Position numbers and translations under genes: made by a program. From NCBI RefSeq assembly GCF_003026475.1, contig NZ_PYMC01000015.1, forward strand, positions 44,488-108,487: a stretch of DNA of 64,000 nucleotides. The letters run 5' to 3'. Positions 28,448 through 37,343 of this stretch are shown here, one piece after another. The DNA is from Photobacterium lipolyticum (GTDB taxonomy: Bacteria; Pseudomonadota; Gammaproteobacteria; Enterobacterales; Vibrionaceae). Each line of letters starts with the position of its first letter. Position 1 is the stretch's first letter. Under the pieces are notes generated by a model. The model made no database searches and was not told where the DNA came from. It saw nothing but the letters and a program-made list of their open reading frames with translations.

Positions 28448-29850
28448 GCTTAATTAATATCGGTTTATCAGGCATGAACGCCTCCAATACGGGGCTTTCA
28501 GTCACAGCGCATAACATTGCTAATGCGATGACGCCAGGTTACAGCCGCCAGCGGGTCGGGTTTGGTGCTCAGATGGATACAGGCTCCCAAGGTGCCGGCG
28601 TTGGTGTCAGCAGTGTTGAGCGCATGGCCGATAATTATCTCAATCAGCAGATCTACAAACAGAAAGGCTCATGGGGATTCAACGCAATCAGCTCTCAATA
28701 TATGCAGAAAACCGAGACCCTGCTAAATAATGACAGCACCAACCTTAATACCGGCCTCGATCGTTTTTACGCCGCATTAAGCGAAGCGTCAGCCGCCCCG
28801 CAAGATGTCGCATTTCGCCAGACTATTGTCAGCCAAAGCCAATCGATGGTGCAGCGTTTCAATAACCTGAATTCGCAGTTTGAGAGTCAAAGCAAGCAAG
28901 TAGGCGGGCAGTTAGATGCCTCGGTCTCTGAAGCCAATACCTTAATGGCGGGGATTGCCAGCATGAACGAAAGTATTCGTGATGCCGGTGTCAGTGGTAA
29001 AAGCATGACTGATTTGCTCGATGCCAGAGACGAGTCTGTTCGCGAGTTGTCGGCATTGTTGGATGTCAATACCATGTACAGTGATGACGGTACCGTTGGT
29101 ATTACCCTGGATAAAGGGCAACCGCTAGTCAGTGGTGGCAGTGCCAGCGAGCTGAAGCAAAACAGTGATGGTTCATTATCGCTGCAACGTGGTAATGGCA
29201 CCTTAGCGCTCGATGGTAATATCGGTGGCACCATTGGTGGTTTGATTCACTATCGAGATGGCGAGCTCAAAGGGCTGCAGCATGAATTAGATGTGATGGC
29301 ATACAGCTTTGCCACTCAGGTTAATGAATCACACCAGGCGGGTTTTGATCTTAACGGCGTTCCGGGCAAAGCCGTCTTTGGCGGCGTTGATAGCATTGAC
29401 GGTGCCGCTAAAAATTTAACGCTATTGGTTAACGATCCTAATCAACTGGCTTTTGCCTCAAAAGCAGGCGAACCCGGTAACAGTGAAAACCTGCAACAGC
29501 TGATTGATCTGAAAAATGCGCCGGTCTCGATTGACCCGACCAAACTCAGCTCTCAAGACGCTGAAACCTATCAGGCGGCTATCGCGAAATTAGAGGGTAA
29601 GTCTCTCCATAACGGTTACACCGGTTTAACTGGTGACTGGGCGATCAAAACCGCGCAGATTGAAGCCGATACCGAAGCTGCAAAAGCATTGGTGGGGCAG
29701 GCTCAGGGTGATCGCGACAGCATTAGCGGGGTAAACCTCGATGAAGAGGCTGCGAGTATCATGACCTACACTCAGATGTATCAGGCTAATGCGCAGGTGA
29801 TTTCAACCGCGCAACAGCTGTTCGATGTCACCCTGTCGATGTTTCGTTAA
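28444..29850 (+). CDS. flgK: Lateral hook-filament junction protein FlgK (HAP1)
   Basis: A 468-residue HAP1, shorter than the roughly 550 of Salmonella, implying a smaller exposed domain. The N-terminal motif (Thr-Ala-His-Asn-Ile-Ala-Asn-Ala-Met-Thr-Pro-Gly-Tyr-Ser-Arg-Gln) and the flagellin-like C-terminal coil (Gln-Met-Tyr-Gln-Ala-Asn-Ala-Gln-Val) are conserved. Coupled to flgJ. Confidence 0.94.
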   Translation: MSLINIGLSGMNASNTGLSVTAHNIANAMTPGYSRQRVGFGAQMDTGSQGAGVGVSSVERMADNYLNQQIYKQKGSWGFNAISSQYMQKTETLLNNDSTNLNTGLDRFYAALSEASAAPQDVAFRQTIVSQSQSMVQRFNNLNSQFESQSKQVGGQLDASVSEANTLMAGIASMNESIRDAGVSGKSMTDLLDARDESVRELSALLDVNTMYSDDGTVGITLDKGQPLVSGGSASELKQNSDGSLSLQRGNGTLALDGNIGGTIGGLIHYRDGELKGLQHELDVMAYSFATQVNESHQAGFDLNGVPGKAVFGGVDSIDGAAKNLTLLVNDPNQLAFASKAGEPGNSENLQQLIDLKNAPVSIDPTKLSSQDAETYQAAIAKLEGKSLHNGYTGLTGDWAIKTAQIEADTEAAKALVGQAQGDRDSISGVNLDEEAASIMTYTQMYQANAQVISTAQQLFDVTLSMFR

Positions 29851-29877
29851 TCGGTATTAAAATAAAAGGAAAGACAC

Positions 29878-30792
29878 ATGCGTTTAAGTACAGCCCAGCT
29901 TAATACCGTCATGCTAACCAGTATGCAGACCTCGACCACCGGGGTGAACAAATCATTTATGCAGATGAGCTCGGGCGAGAAGATGCTCAAACCGTCTGAT
30001 GATCCGCTGGGTTCGGTACAGTTAATGATGCTGGATCGCGAACAGGCCAATATCAGCCAGTTCCAGAAAAACATTACCAATCTTGAAGCCCAGCTTGGTA
30101 AGACCGAATCGCATCTGGATGCGTCAAACAACGCAGTGTTACGTGCTCAGGAACTCGTGATCAGCGTATCAAATGCCAGCAACAGCACCATGGAAGGGCG
30201 CGAAGCCATCGCGACAGAATTAGAATCGCTGCTTGATCAGTTGGCCGATACTGCAAACAGTAAAAACCCCAACGGTGATTACATTTTTGCGGGTACGATG
30301 ACAGATACCCAGCCAATTGCCAAAGATCCGGTAACCGGCAAGTATGTTTACCAGGGCAATGGCGATCAGCGTATGGTAAAAGTGGCCGAATCGATGAGTA
30401 TTCCGGCCAACCAGACCGCAGAAGATATGTTCTTTAATGGTGGAAGTGATATATTCAACGCCCTTGATAAAGCCATCACTGGTTTACGTAACCCCGCGAT
30501 TGAAGGTACCAGCTTAACGGCCAGCGTGACCGCTGCCCAAAGTGATATTGATAGCACATTAAAGTCAATCAACCGGGCCTGGACGGAAGTCGGTGGCCAG
30601 CGCAATGCCCTGAGCATGGTACAGGGTTCTCACGAAGATAATAAACTGGTGAACAGCAAGTTGATCGGCGATGTGAAAGATCTGGATTACAGTGAAGCGA
30701 TTTTAGAAATGAACTCTCAAATGGCCGCCTTGCAAGCCACCCAGATGACCTACAGTAAAATCCAGAATTTATCTTTGTTTAAATTGATGTGA
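29878..30792 (+). CDS. flgL: Lateral hook-filament junction protein FlgL (HAP3)
   Basis: A 304-residue HAP3 of the flagellin superfamily. The N-terminus has the Met-Ser-Ser-Gly-Glu-Lys-Met-Leu-Lys-Pro-Ser-Asp-Asp-Pro pattern typical of FlgL. The C-terminus ends in a coiled coil (Leu-Gln-Ala-Thr-Gln-Met-Thr-Tyr-Ser-Lys) closing with Leu-Phe-Lys-Leu-Met. It joins FlgK to the first flagellin ring. Confidence 0.94.
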   Translation: MRLSTAQLNTVMLTSMQTSTTGVNKSFMQMSSGEKMLKPSDDPLGSVQLMMLDREQANISQFQKNITNLEAQLGKTESHLDASNNAVLRAQELVISVSNASNSTMEGREAIATELESLLDQLADTANSKNPNGDYIFAGTMTDTQPIAKDPVTGKYVYQGNGDQRMVKVAESMSIPANQTAEDMFFNGGSDIFNALDKAITGLRNPAIEGTSLTASVTAAQSDIDSTLKSINRAWTEVGGQRNALSMVQGSHEDNKLVNSKLIGDVKDLDYSEAILEMNSQMAALQATQMTYSKIQNLSLFKLM

Positions 30793-30838
30793 TCGGGGTC
30801 ACCCGAACGAGCTCCGCCAACTGAAAAATGAGGTCACC

Positions 30839-31924
30839 TTGGTTAATCAAATAACCTCCAGCCATAGTACGCTGCGCAGTAGCGACAGTACCCAAACCGA
30901 TCGCGTTGCCAAGCAGCAGCCGGTTGCTGCTGTCGCGAAAGTTGTTGAAAAAAAATCCAAACAAGAACAACAGCACTCGGCGGCAAACGGGAAGAATCGC
31001 AGTTTGCTGGTGCAAACCAGCCAGGCGCATCAGCAAGCTGCACAAGCACAAAGTGCGCAGAAAGCCCTGCAGGATGCCAGTGATATGCTGGGGCAAATGC
31101 GCCAGTTGGCACGCCGTTCGCTGAATGTACAAGAAGGTAAAAAAGATCAGCTGCAGCAGTCGCTTCATCAGTTGAAAAACAAACTGACCAAGCTGACCCG
31201 TGAAGCCAGATATGAAGGCGAACCGGTACTGCATCATGATCTGAGCCCGCGGTTAAGTGGGGAGCAACCCAAAGAAGAGTTTTCTTTTAAAGGCATGCGC
31301 TTAAATACGATGCGCAAGCAAGATGAAATTTTACGTTTTCAGTTTGACTCCGGTACCCCAAGCTCTGTTCGTATCCGGATTGATAACGATGAAAACAACC
31401 ATGAGATTGCCGAGAAGTTTAACCAAGCCCTGGCGCCTCGTAGTATTCAGGTCGATATCGATAAGTATGGCGACTTGGCCTTCAGTATCCCCAAGGCGCA
31501 ATGGCCCGAAGTGAAGCAAGGGGTCTGGATGTCTGGTGGCGGGCAAATCCTACCTTCAGGCAACCCCATAAAAGCCAAGCTTGAACAACGTGATAAAACG
31601 GCGATCGAACCGCAAGATTTAGAATTTGGCAAGCCGCAATCAACCCGTAAGGCATTGGCCGATATTGAACGGATGATGCAAAAAGTGCAGCAATCACTGG
31701 CGCATATCTCCAAAGTTCAACGTCAGGTTAGCCAGGATCTAGAAAAATTAGTCGCCACCAATATGATGAAGTCCGGGGTGATGAACGATGATGGGGTAAT
31801 AGAAGCCAGCTGGTTAGAAGCGCCGAACAATGTCTCTTTGCAGCTGCTGGACAATGCCGTGCCGACCTTGCTCGCCCAGGCCAATGCCTCGCGGCATAAT
31901 GTGGTGGCATTGCTGGAACCCTAG
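30839..31924 (+). CDS. Divergent flagellin-like protein of the lateral locus
   Basis: A 361-residue protein lying between flgL and lafA. The start is a TTG, supported by GAGGT four bases upstream. Its last 23 residues (Val-Pro-Thr-Leu-Leu-Ala-Gln-Ala-Asn-Ala-Ser then Val-Val-Ala-Leu-Leu) mirror the D0 end of flagellins. A helical stretch at about 75-100 (Asp-Met-Leu-Gly-Gln-Met-Arg-Gln-Leu-Ala) resembles the flagellin D1 helix. The canonical N-terminal block ([16 protein letters not shown] in LafA) is missing, replaced by a Gln/Lys-rich stretch. It may be a minor filament or junction subunit, or a decayed flagellin paralogue. No named family could be recognised with certainty. Confidence 0.7.
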   Translation: MVNQITSSHSTLRSSDSTQTDRVAKQQPVAAVAKVVEKKSKQEQQHSAANGKNRSLLVQTSQAHQQAAQAQSAQKALQDASDMLGQMRQLARRSLNVQEGKKDQLQQSLHQLKNKLTKLTREARYEGEPVLHHDLSPRLSGEQPKEEFSFKGMRLNTMRKQDEILRFQFDSGTPSSVRIRIDNDENNHEIAEKFNQALAPRSIQVDIDKYGDLAFSIPKAQWPEVKQGVWMSGGGQILPSGNPIKAKLEQRDKTAIEPQDLEFGKPQSTRKALADIERMMQKVQQSLAHISKVQRQVSQDLEKLVATNMMKSGVMNDDGVIEASWLEAPNNVSLQLLDNAVPTLLAQANASRHNVVALLEP

Positions 31925-31966
31925 TACTTCATCAAAGAAGTTTTGATGAGTTCAGTTAACAAACTT

Positions 31967-32065
31967 TGTCATACCGTAAAGTGAGGAACGAACTTATACG
32001 GTATCTAAGGAGTACACGGTTAGAGCTGGATCCCGGATATCTCGTTCCTCAATTCCGGGATGACA
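31967..32065. repeat. REP/BIME-like double-hairpin element
   Basis: A 99-base element bounded by TGTCAT and ATGACA. It contains two inverted, related hairpins. Hairpin one has stem 31971-31978 with 31997-32004; hairpin two has stem 32030-32037 with 32054-32061. Both loops carry the same ten-base word, TGAGGAACGA at 31982-31991 and its complement at 32042-32051. The stems differ at two positions, but each change is compensated on the other arm. This organisation resembles paired REP sequences. It lies in the 460-base gap between the flagellin-like gene and lafA. Confidence 0.75.
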
Positions 32066-32105
32066 TGTTTAGGATCTTCAACTGTTCATAATTTGTGTAA
32101 AAGAT

Positions 32106-32131
32106 AAAAGCGAGCCTCGGCTCGCTTTTTT
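32106..32131. terminator. Rho-independent terminator before lafA
   Basis: A stem of AGCGAGC pairs with GCTCGCT around a four-base loop, with A-run before and T-run after. It ends the flgB operon transcript on the plus strand, insulating lafA, and could act in both directions. The rest of the gap (32132-32386) shows no gene. Confidence 0.88.
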
Positions 32132-32386
32132 GCTTTCTGCGGTTGGTCGTGCGCGCAATCACGATGCTCAATAGCCGTTGTCACTTTGAAGCGGCTGCGA
32201 GGTTGGGAGCAACCTCACTGTTATTCAGAATGGTGTAAAAAATTAGAAAAACTATTTAAGCAATTAAAATAACGGGTCGCATTAAAAAGGTAACGACGAA
32301 GAAGCAGTGTCTACATCGCCCCGATAGAGATGTTGCTTGTTTAATTAAAAATAACATTTTTATACCGAATTAGAGGAAGACTCATC

Positions 32387-33652
32387 ATGGCGATGACCAT
32401 CAACACTAACTTTGCATCAATGAATGCACAGCGTAACCTGGTAAGCACACAGGGCTCACTAAACGGCTCTCTGGAGCGCCTGTCTACTGGCCTGCGTATT
32501 AATAGCGCAAAAGATGATGCGGCTGGCCTGCAGATTGCTAACCGTATGACCTCTCAGGTTAACGGTCTTAAAGTAGCCCAGCGTAACGCCAACGACGGCA
32601 TCTCTATGTCGCAAACGGCTGAAGGCTCGCTGCAAGAGTTCACCAACATCCTGCAGCGTCAGCGTGACTTGGCGGTTCAGTCTAAAAACGGCTCTAACTC
32701 TGACTCTGACCGTGCTGCACTGAATAAAGAATACCAGGCGCTAACTAAAGAGCTGAACCGTATTACCGAGACAACGACGTTTGGTAAAGGTGAAAAGTTG
32801 TTTGACAAACTGTCTGCAGGTGTTGATTTCCAGGTCGGTGCTGATGTTGATGTTAAGACATTGAAAGCTGCTGTAGCCGATGAGACAACACCAGCGAACG
32901 CTAGCGCTGAGACATTAGCTGATATCAAAACAGCACTTGAGAGTTATGTAGGCACGAGCACAACGGCTGATCTTACAAAAATCAAGACTGGCGCAACAGC
33001 TTTAAAAGACCCTGCGATTGCTAGTAACGCTCCATTAACGGCAGACTCTCTTGCTGCATTAGATGCTATCGGTATCACGGAAGCGAAAGATGGCACGGCA
33101 CTTGCCGTAGGTACAACGCTGGATAAAATCGATTTACCAGACGATCTTGTTACAAAAATGACTGGTTTGGAAACATTTGCGACAGCTGCTGAAACCTATG
33201 CGACTGCTGCGGCTGCTGGTACTCCAACAATGGCTGAAGCAACAGCTGCGATTGATGCGGTTAACGTATTTGCAGCCGCGGGTGGTTCGACTAATTCCGG
33301 TAACACCATCAATGTTAAAGTTGACTCTGCAGACCTAGATACAGCAAAGCTGGGTTCGATTGATACAGCTGTTGGTGCCGGCGTTGCGGTGAGTGAAATT
33401 GACGCACTGATTGAAAATGTGGGTGGTATTCGTGCTGACCTGGGTGCGACGCAAAACCGTTTCCAGTCTACTATCAACAACCTGGGCAACATCGCAGAAA
33501 ACATGTCTGTGGCGAAAGGCCGCATCATGGATGCCGACATCGCAGCTGAATCTGCCAACATGACCAAGCAGAACACTATGATGCAAGCGGGTATCACCGT
33601 GCTTTCTCAGGCAAACCAGATGCCTAGCATGGTTTCTCAGCTACTACGTTAA
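32387..33652 (+). CDS. lafA: Lateral flagellin LafA
   Basis: A 421-residue flagellin. The N-terminal D0/D1 region (from Thr-Ile-Asn-Thr-Asn-Phe-Ala-Ser-Met, then [19 protein letters not shown]) and the C-terminal D1/D0 region (about 345-421, ending Gln-Leu-Leu-Arg) are well conserved. The centre (about 165-330) is a low-complexity Ala/Thr/Asp-rich domain likely exposed on the filament. This makes the protein clearly longer than the roughly 280-residue LafA of Vibrio parahaemolyticus. No Cys is present. AGAGGAAG precedes the start. A CCCGATAG word at 32320-32327 resembles the sigma28 -10 element, but no good -35 accompanies it. Own terminator follows, so it is probably a single-gene transcript. 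Confidence 0.93.
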   Translation: MAMTINTNFASMNAQRNLVSTQGSLNGSLERLSTGLRINSAKDDAAGLQIANRMTSQVNGLKVAQRNANDGISMSQTAEGSLQEFTNILQRQRDLAVQSKNGSNSDSDRAALNKEYQALTKELNRITETTTFGKGEKLFDKLSAGVDFQVGADVDVKTLKAAVADETTPANASAETLADIKTALESYVGTSTTADLTKIKTGATALKDPAIASNAPLTADSLAALDAIGITEAKDGTALAVGTTLDKIDLPDDLVTKMTGLETFATAAETYATAAAAGTPTMAEATAAIDAVNVFAAAGGSTNSGNTINVKVDSADLDTAKLGSIDTAVGAGVAVSEIDALIENVGGIRADLGATQNRFQSTINNLGNIAENMSVAKGRIMDADIAAESANMTKQNTMMQAGITVLSQANQMPSMVSQLLR

Positions 33653-33699
33653 TTTTCGTAGCCATCCTGTGGTGAGCCACGGTTTATCACATCTACCAG

Positions 33700-33729
33700 A
33701 GCGGAAGTATTACTTCCGCTTTCTTTTTA
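33700..33729 (+). terminator. Terminator of lafA
   Basis: The ten-base stem AGCGGAAGTA/TACTTCCGCT (33700-33720) with a very short loop is followed by TTCTTTTTA. It lies 47 bases after the lafA stop and would end the abundant flagellin messenger. Confidence 0.9.
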
Positions 33730-33769
33730 TCTGGCCTTTGAAAACTACCAACCCCTTTAAAAACAAAGG

Positions 33770-33880
33770 ATTAAATATGGTACGTTTTTTGCTTTATTGC
33801 TATTGGTGCAATGTTTTCCTGTACATGCAAGTAAAGCGGAAATAGGCAAATACCCCTTGGCGGAGAGTAAATCATGTTAA
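33770..33880 (+). pseudogene. Possible secreted mini-peptide, out of frame with its ATG
   Basis: An AAAGGA ribosome-binding site and ATG (33777) open a frame that closes after 22 codons. One base away, across a run of six T (33785-33790), lies a frame encoding a textbook signal peptide: Phe-Phe-Ala-Leu-Leu-Leu-Leu-Val-Gln-Cys-Phe-Pro-Val-His-Ala. About 16 mature residues follow, ending Ser-Lys-Ser-Cys and overlapping the fliD start. In that frame the only upstream start-like codon is ATT at 33770, which gives Met-Lys-Tyr-Gly-Thr before the hydrophobic core. So this is either a decayed gene, a slippage-dependent gene or a coincidence. Confidence 0.35.
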
Positions 33881-35430
33881 TGACAGGGTTAGGTTCAGGC
33901 ATTGATTACGAAAGTATGATCGGTGCGATCGTGGGTGCAGAACGGGCCCCGAAAGATAATCAGCTAAATCGTCAAGAGGGCATGAACAATGCCGAAATAG
34001 ATGCGCTGAAAGAGATTCAGTTCACCATTAACAGCTTTCGCGACAAAGTCGAAGATCTTAACTCTAGCCGTGAACTTGAAAAATTAAAGGCGGTGTTAAG
34101 TAATGAAGATGTACTGTCGGCAACCGTAGACAGTAATGCGGTCGCGGGTGAGTACAGCTTTGAAGTGACCCAGCTGGCGCAAACCCAGCGTGAGCAGCTG
34201 TTTAAAGTGACCGAAGGCAGCATGTTTACCGAAGGTACGATCAGTTTTGGTGCGGTCAACATTGATATCGCCACGCTGAAAGGCGATTTAGTCACTGAGC
34301 AGAACGATAAGAAGGCGGCTCATGATGCTCAGGTCAGACAGAAAATTGCTGATCAGCACGGCTTAGATGTAGCGGCTGATGCTGCAGCTATTGACGATAT
34401 GCTGACCAATTCGGCGAACCCGGATTTTGATCAGGCAAGGTTGGACAATTATAACAGCCTGCAAACCATTTATAACGATGAAATTACGCGTCTGAATGAC
34501 CCGGCTCAAGGCGTTAAGCTGGAAGAGCTGCAGAGCGCGATCAATTCCGATCCCGCCAGTGACGGGGTGAAAGCAACATTAGTCCGCTCCGGCGATGGCA
34601 TCAGCATGGTGCTGAACGGCAAAGATACCGGTGTGGCGAATGCGCTCGGGGCCATCACGGTGACAATCGATCCGGCCAAAGTCAACAACAATAGCCTGGA
34701 TCTTGCTCTGCCGGATAACGCTCAGAAATCCTTGCAGGCCGCTCAGGATGCGACGGTGAAGTTCGGTTCGATGACCCTGACCTCGGCAACCAACAAAATG
34801 GAAAACGTGATCGACGGGATCAGCTTGAACCTGAAAGATACCGGTACGGTCAACGTGACGATTGAACGCGATCAGTCTTCGGTCAAGAGCACCATCAAGT
34901 CGTTTGTTGATAATTATAACAAGATCATCGAAACGGTTAATACCTACACCAAGTCGAGCGAGGACGAGGCCGCGGCGCTGTCAGGCGATTCGGCAACGCG
35001 GAGCATGGTCAGCCGTCTGCGGGGCGTGATTGGTGCTGAATACAGTGCTTCAACCTATAACACCCTGTCTCAGCTAGGCATTACCACCACCCGCCAGGGT
35101 ACGCTGGAAATTGACCAGAAGAAGCTGGACAAGGCGCTGGAAGATGACTTCGAGGCGGTTTCCAAGCTGTTTTTGGGGGATGAAATCAACACCGGCATGA
35201 TGGATGAGATGATGGTGGTCCTTGATGATTACCACAAAAATGGCGGTAACTACGATCGCCGCATTGATCAGCTGGAAGTCAACAACAAACAGATTACGGA
35301 AGATCGTGAAAAGCTCGATGCACGAATGGAAGCAAAAGTCCTGACATTACGAGCTTATTACGCACGAATGGACAGCCAGATAGCCCAAATGAACCAAACT
35401 CAGAACATGCTGGTCAGCATGTTGATGTAG
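33874..35430 (+). CDS. fliD: Lateral filament cap FliD (HAP2)
   Basis: A 518-residue HAP2. The N-terminal motif (Gly-Leu-Gly-Ser-Gly-Ile-Asp-Tyr-Glu-Ser-Met) and the C-terminal coiled coil (from about 440, ending in Gln-Asn-Met-Leu-Val-Ser-Met-Leu) are typical. The pentameric cap sits at the filament tip and folds incoming flagellin. GGAGAG lies seven bases before the start. The gene leads fliD-fliS-fliT-fliK-fliL-lafS-motA-motB. Confidence 0.93.
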   Translation: MLMTGLGSGIDYESMIGAIVGAERAPKDNQLNRQEGMNNAEIDALKEIQFTINSFRDKVEDLNSSRELEKLKAVLSNEDVLSATVDSNAVAGEYSFEVTQLAQTQREQLFKVTEGSMFTEGTISFGAVNIDIATLKGDLVTEQNDKKAAHDAQVRQKIADQHGLDVAADAAAIDDMLTNSANPDFDQARLDNYNSLQTIYNDEITRLNDPAQGVKLEELQSAINSDPASDGVKATLVRSGDGISMVLNGKDTGVANALGAITVTIDPAKVNNNSLDLALPDNAQKSLQAAQDATVKFGSMTLTSATNKMENVIDGISLNLKDTGTVNVTIERDQSSVKSTIKSFVDNYNKIIETVNTYTKSSEDEAAALSGDSATRSMVSRLRGVIGAEYSASTYNTLSQLGITTTRQGTLEIDQKKLDKALEDDFEAVSKLFLGDEINTGMMDEMMVVLDDYHKNGGNYDRRIDQLEVNNKQITEDREKLDARMEAKVLTLRAYYARMDSQIAQMNQTQNMLVSMLM

Positions 35431-35450
35431 CAAAGAGTGAAGCACAAGAA

Positions 35451-35858
35451 ATGATGAATCAAGAAGGCCTGGGTGCCTACCAACACTCGCAAAACCATGC
35501 CCAAGCAGCCGCAGCCAGCCCGCACCGTCTGATCCAGATGTTGCTGGAAGGCCTGCTGGATAATTTAAGCCGCGCTCGTGGTTTTATGGAACGCGGCCAG
35601 ATTGCCGATAAAGGCATGACGATTTCAAAATGTCTCGACATTTTAAATGGTCTCAGCTCTGTCTTAGACGAAGAGAAAGGCGGCGATGTCACCGTCGAGC
35701 TGTTCCGGTTATATGATTATTGCGGTCGCCGTCTGTTCGAGGCCAATATCAATGATGAGCTCGAAGGTATCGATGAAGTGACCCGCTTAATTACCGATAT
35801 TCTTGAAGGTTGGGTGGTACTTAAGCCCAACCGGGTTCAGGTCGGCAGTGAGTCTTGA
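35451..35858 (+). CDS. fliS: Lateral flagellin chaperone FliS
   Basis: A 135-residue helical export chaperone, the standard length. The conserved Ala-Ala-Ala-Ala-Ser-Pro-His-Arg-Leu-Ile-Gln-Met-Leu-Leu-Glu-Gly and the later Leu-Tyr-Asp-Tyr stretch identify it. It binds the C-terminal D0 of LafA to stop premature polymerisation. Overlaps the fliT start by 11 bases. Confidence 0.94.
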   Translation: MMNQEGLGAYQHSQNHAQAAAASPHRLIQMLLEGLLDNLSRARGFMERGQIADKGMTISKCLDILNGLSSVLDEEKGGDVTVELFRLYDYCGRRLFEANINDELEGIDEVTRLITDILEGWVVLKPNRVQVGSES

Positions 35859-36135
35859 GCTGCAACTTCAAGGGATTTATCACAGTTTTGAAAAAGCGTT
35901 AGCGAAGCAAGACTGGGAAACCCTTGGAGCACTAGACCGCAAGTTGCAGCGTGCTATCCCGAAAATGAAACAACAGCCATTGTCTGTCGCGGATAAGCAG
36001 CAGCTACAACGGTTGAATCAGTTTTATAGCACCATGATTGCCGAGGGTGAGCGCGAGAAAGCGCAAACCCAACAGCAGATCAAGCAGCAAGAATGTAATA
36101 AAGAAGGCGTACTTGCGTACTTGCAAAACAGTTAA
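35848..36135 (+). CDS. fliT: FliT-like chaperone (LafD) of the lateral system
   Basis: About 95 residues, small, helical and Gln/Lys-rich. It sits at the place of fliT/lafD between fliS and the hook-length gene. FliT-type proteins chaperone the FliD cap. The GTG at 35848 is chosen because AGGT lies a few bases upstream and the remaining sequence starts with a helix; the frame itself opens at 35803 inside fliS. Sequence conservation in this family is weak, so the name leans on order. Confidence 0.72.
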   Translation: MSLELQLQGIYHSFEKALAKQDWETLGALDRKLQRAIPKMKQQPLSVADKQQLQRLNQFYSTMIAEGEREKAQTQQQIKQQECNKEGVLAYLQNS

Positions 36136-36138
36136 TGA

Positions 36139-37323
36139 ATGAGTGACATGCAAATTTCAGCCAATAGCCCAGCGCAACAGGTAGCAACAAAAAACATCAG
36201 CTCAAATACGGCTTCTTCATCGGTAGCAGCGTCTGACGTTAAGCCCAATGAGCTGGATGCCGAGCCGATAAGTTTTGCTCAGTTTGAGCAAAAGATAAAG
36301 GAACAACCAGATCAACAACAAGACGTTCTCTCAGAAGCGGATGGCGAAGCGCTACCTTCTGCTGAAGAGCTGGCACTGCAAATAGAGCAGTTATTGGTGC
36401 AAGTCGCCAACCCTGAGGCAAATCAACAAGCGCCGCTGTTAGCCAATGGTCAGGCAGGAAGGGCAGAATCCGAAGCGTTAGCGTTGGCACAGCAAGTGCT
36501 GACGGCATCAACGGCGATGCCCGTTGCTCAACCGTTATCGGCGATGAACCCATTGTCCGGGCAAGCGTTGCAAAATGGCACCGATAAAGCGGAGCTGCTG
36601 GAAAGAGTACAGCAATTTTTGAACCAGAAATCAGGTTCTTTTGCCGAGGCTAAAAATGCCGTTATGTCGCGAGACGGCGCGTTGTTGTCTGCAGAAAATC
36701 CGATGGCGATGAATGAGAGTGCATTGATGGATAAGTTAGCGAATGTGCTGCTGTCTACCCCATCAACCTCGGCGTTATCGCCATTGGCGATGAACGTGGC
36801 GAATAACATTAACAGCCATGCCAGCCAGGGGCTTAATGGCCAGAATCCGTCACTGGTTGCCGCTTCTTCCAGTGTAACCCAGCAGCTTCAGGCGAGTGTT
36901 GATATTAGCAAGCCCGAATGGGGACGCGAACTTGTTGAGCAGCTTCGTTCTCGTTTACAGCTGAGCAAAAGCGATCAGATCCAACATGCCCATGTACGGT
37001 TAGATCCGCCGGAACTGGGTCGTTTAGATGTCAGCCTACGTCTTGATGGTGACAAAGTCTCGGTGCATTTTACCGCGGCGCACCCGCAATTACGTGAAGC
37101 ATTGGCTGCCAATGCCGAGCGCCTGAGGTTTGACTTTGACGGTAGCCAGATGCAGTTAACCGATGTCTCTGTATCAAGTGGCATGTACCAGCAGTCGCAA
37201 CAGCAACCAGGTCAACATAATGAACCTGAAATCATGACTAACCAGTTCATAACAGCCCATGAAGAAACGCAACAACGTACAACAATGTCGACATCTGTTG
37301 GCCGTTATGAATCCATGATTTAA
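36139..37323 (+). CDS. fliK: Hook-length control protein FliK (LafE)
   Basis: A 394-residue FliK. A long low-complexity, Gln/Ala/Ser-rich N-terminal ruler region is followed by the conserved C-terminal switch domain at about 265-345 (Arg-Leu-Asp-Pro-Pro-Glu-Leu-Gly-Arg-Leu-Asp-Val, then Leu-Arg-Glu-Ala-Leu). This domain contacts FlhB to stop hook export. In lateral systems the gene is also called lafE. Begins three bases after fliT. Confidence 0.9.
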   Translation: MSDMQISANSPAQQVATKNISSNTASSSVAASDVKPNELDAEPISFAQFEQKIKEQPDQQQDVLSEADGEALPSAEELALQIEQLLVQVANPEANQQAPLLANGQAGRAESEALALAQQVLTASTAMPVAQPLSAMNPLSGQALQNGTDKAELLERVQQFLNQKSGSFAEAKNAVMSRDGALLSAENPMAMNESALMDKLANVLLSTPSTSALSPLAMNVANNINSHASQGLNGQNPSLVAASSSVTQQLQASVDISKPEWGRELVEQLRSRLQLSKSDQIQHAHVRLDPPELGRLDVSLRLDGDKVSVHFTAAHPQLREALAANAERLRFDFDGSQMQLTDVSVSSGMYQQSQQQPGQHNEPEIMTNQFITAHEETQQRTTMSTSVGRYESMI

Positions 37324-37343
37324 ATAAATTGTAAGGTTTTTCT

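Noticed and set aside
32301..32327. Sigma28 promoter for lafA
   Set aside because: A CCCGATAG word resembles the -10 element, but the expected -35 position matches only about three of eight bases. A sigma28 promoter is expected on biological grounds but I could not locate it with confidence.
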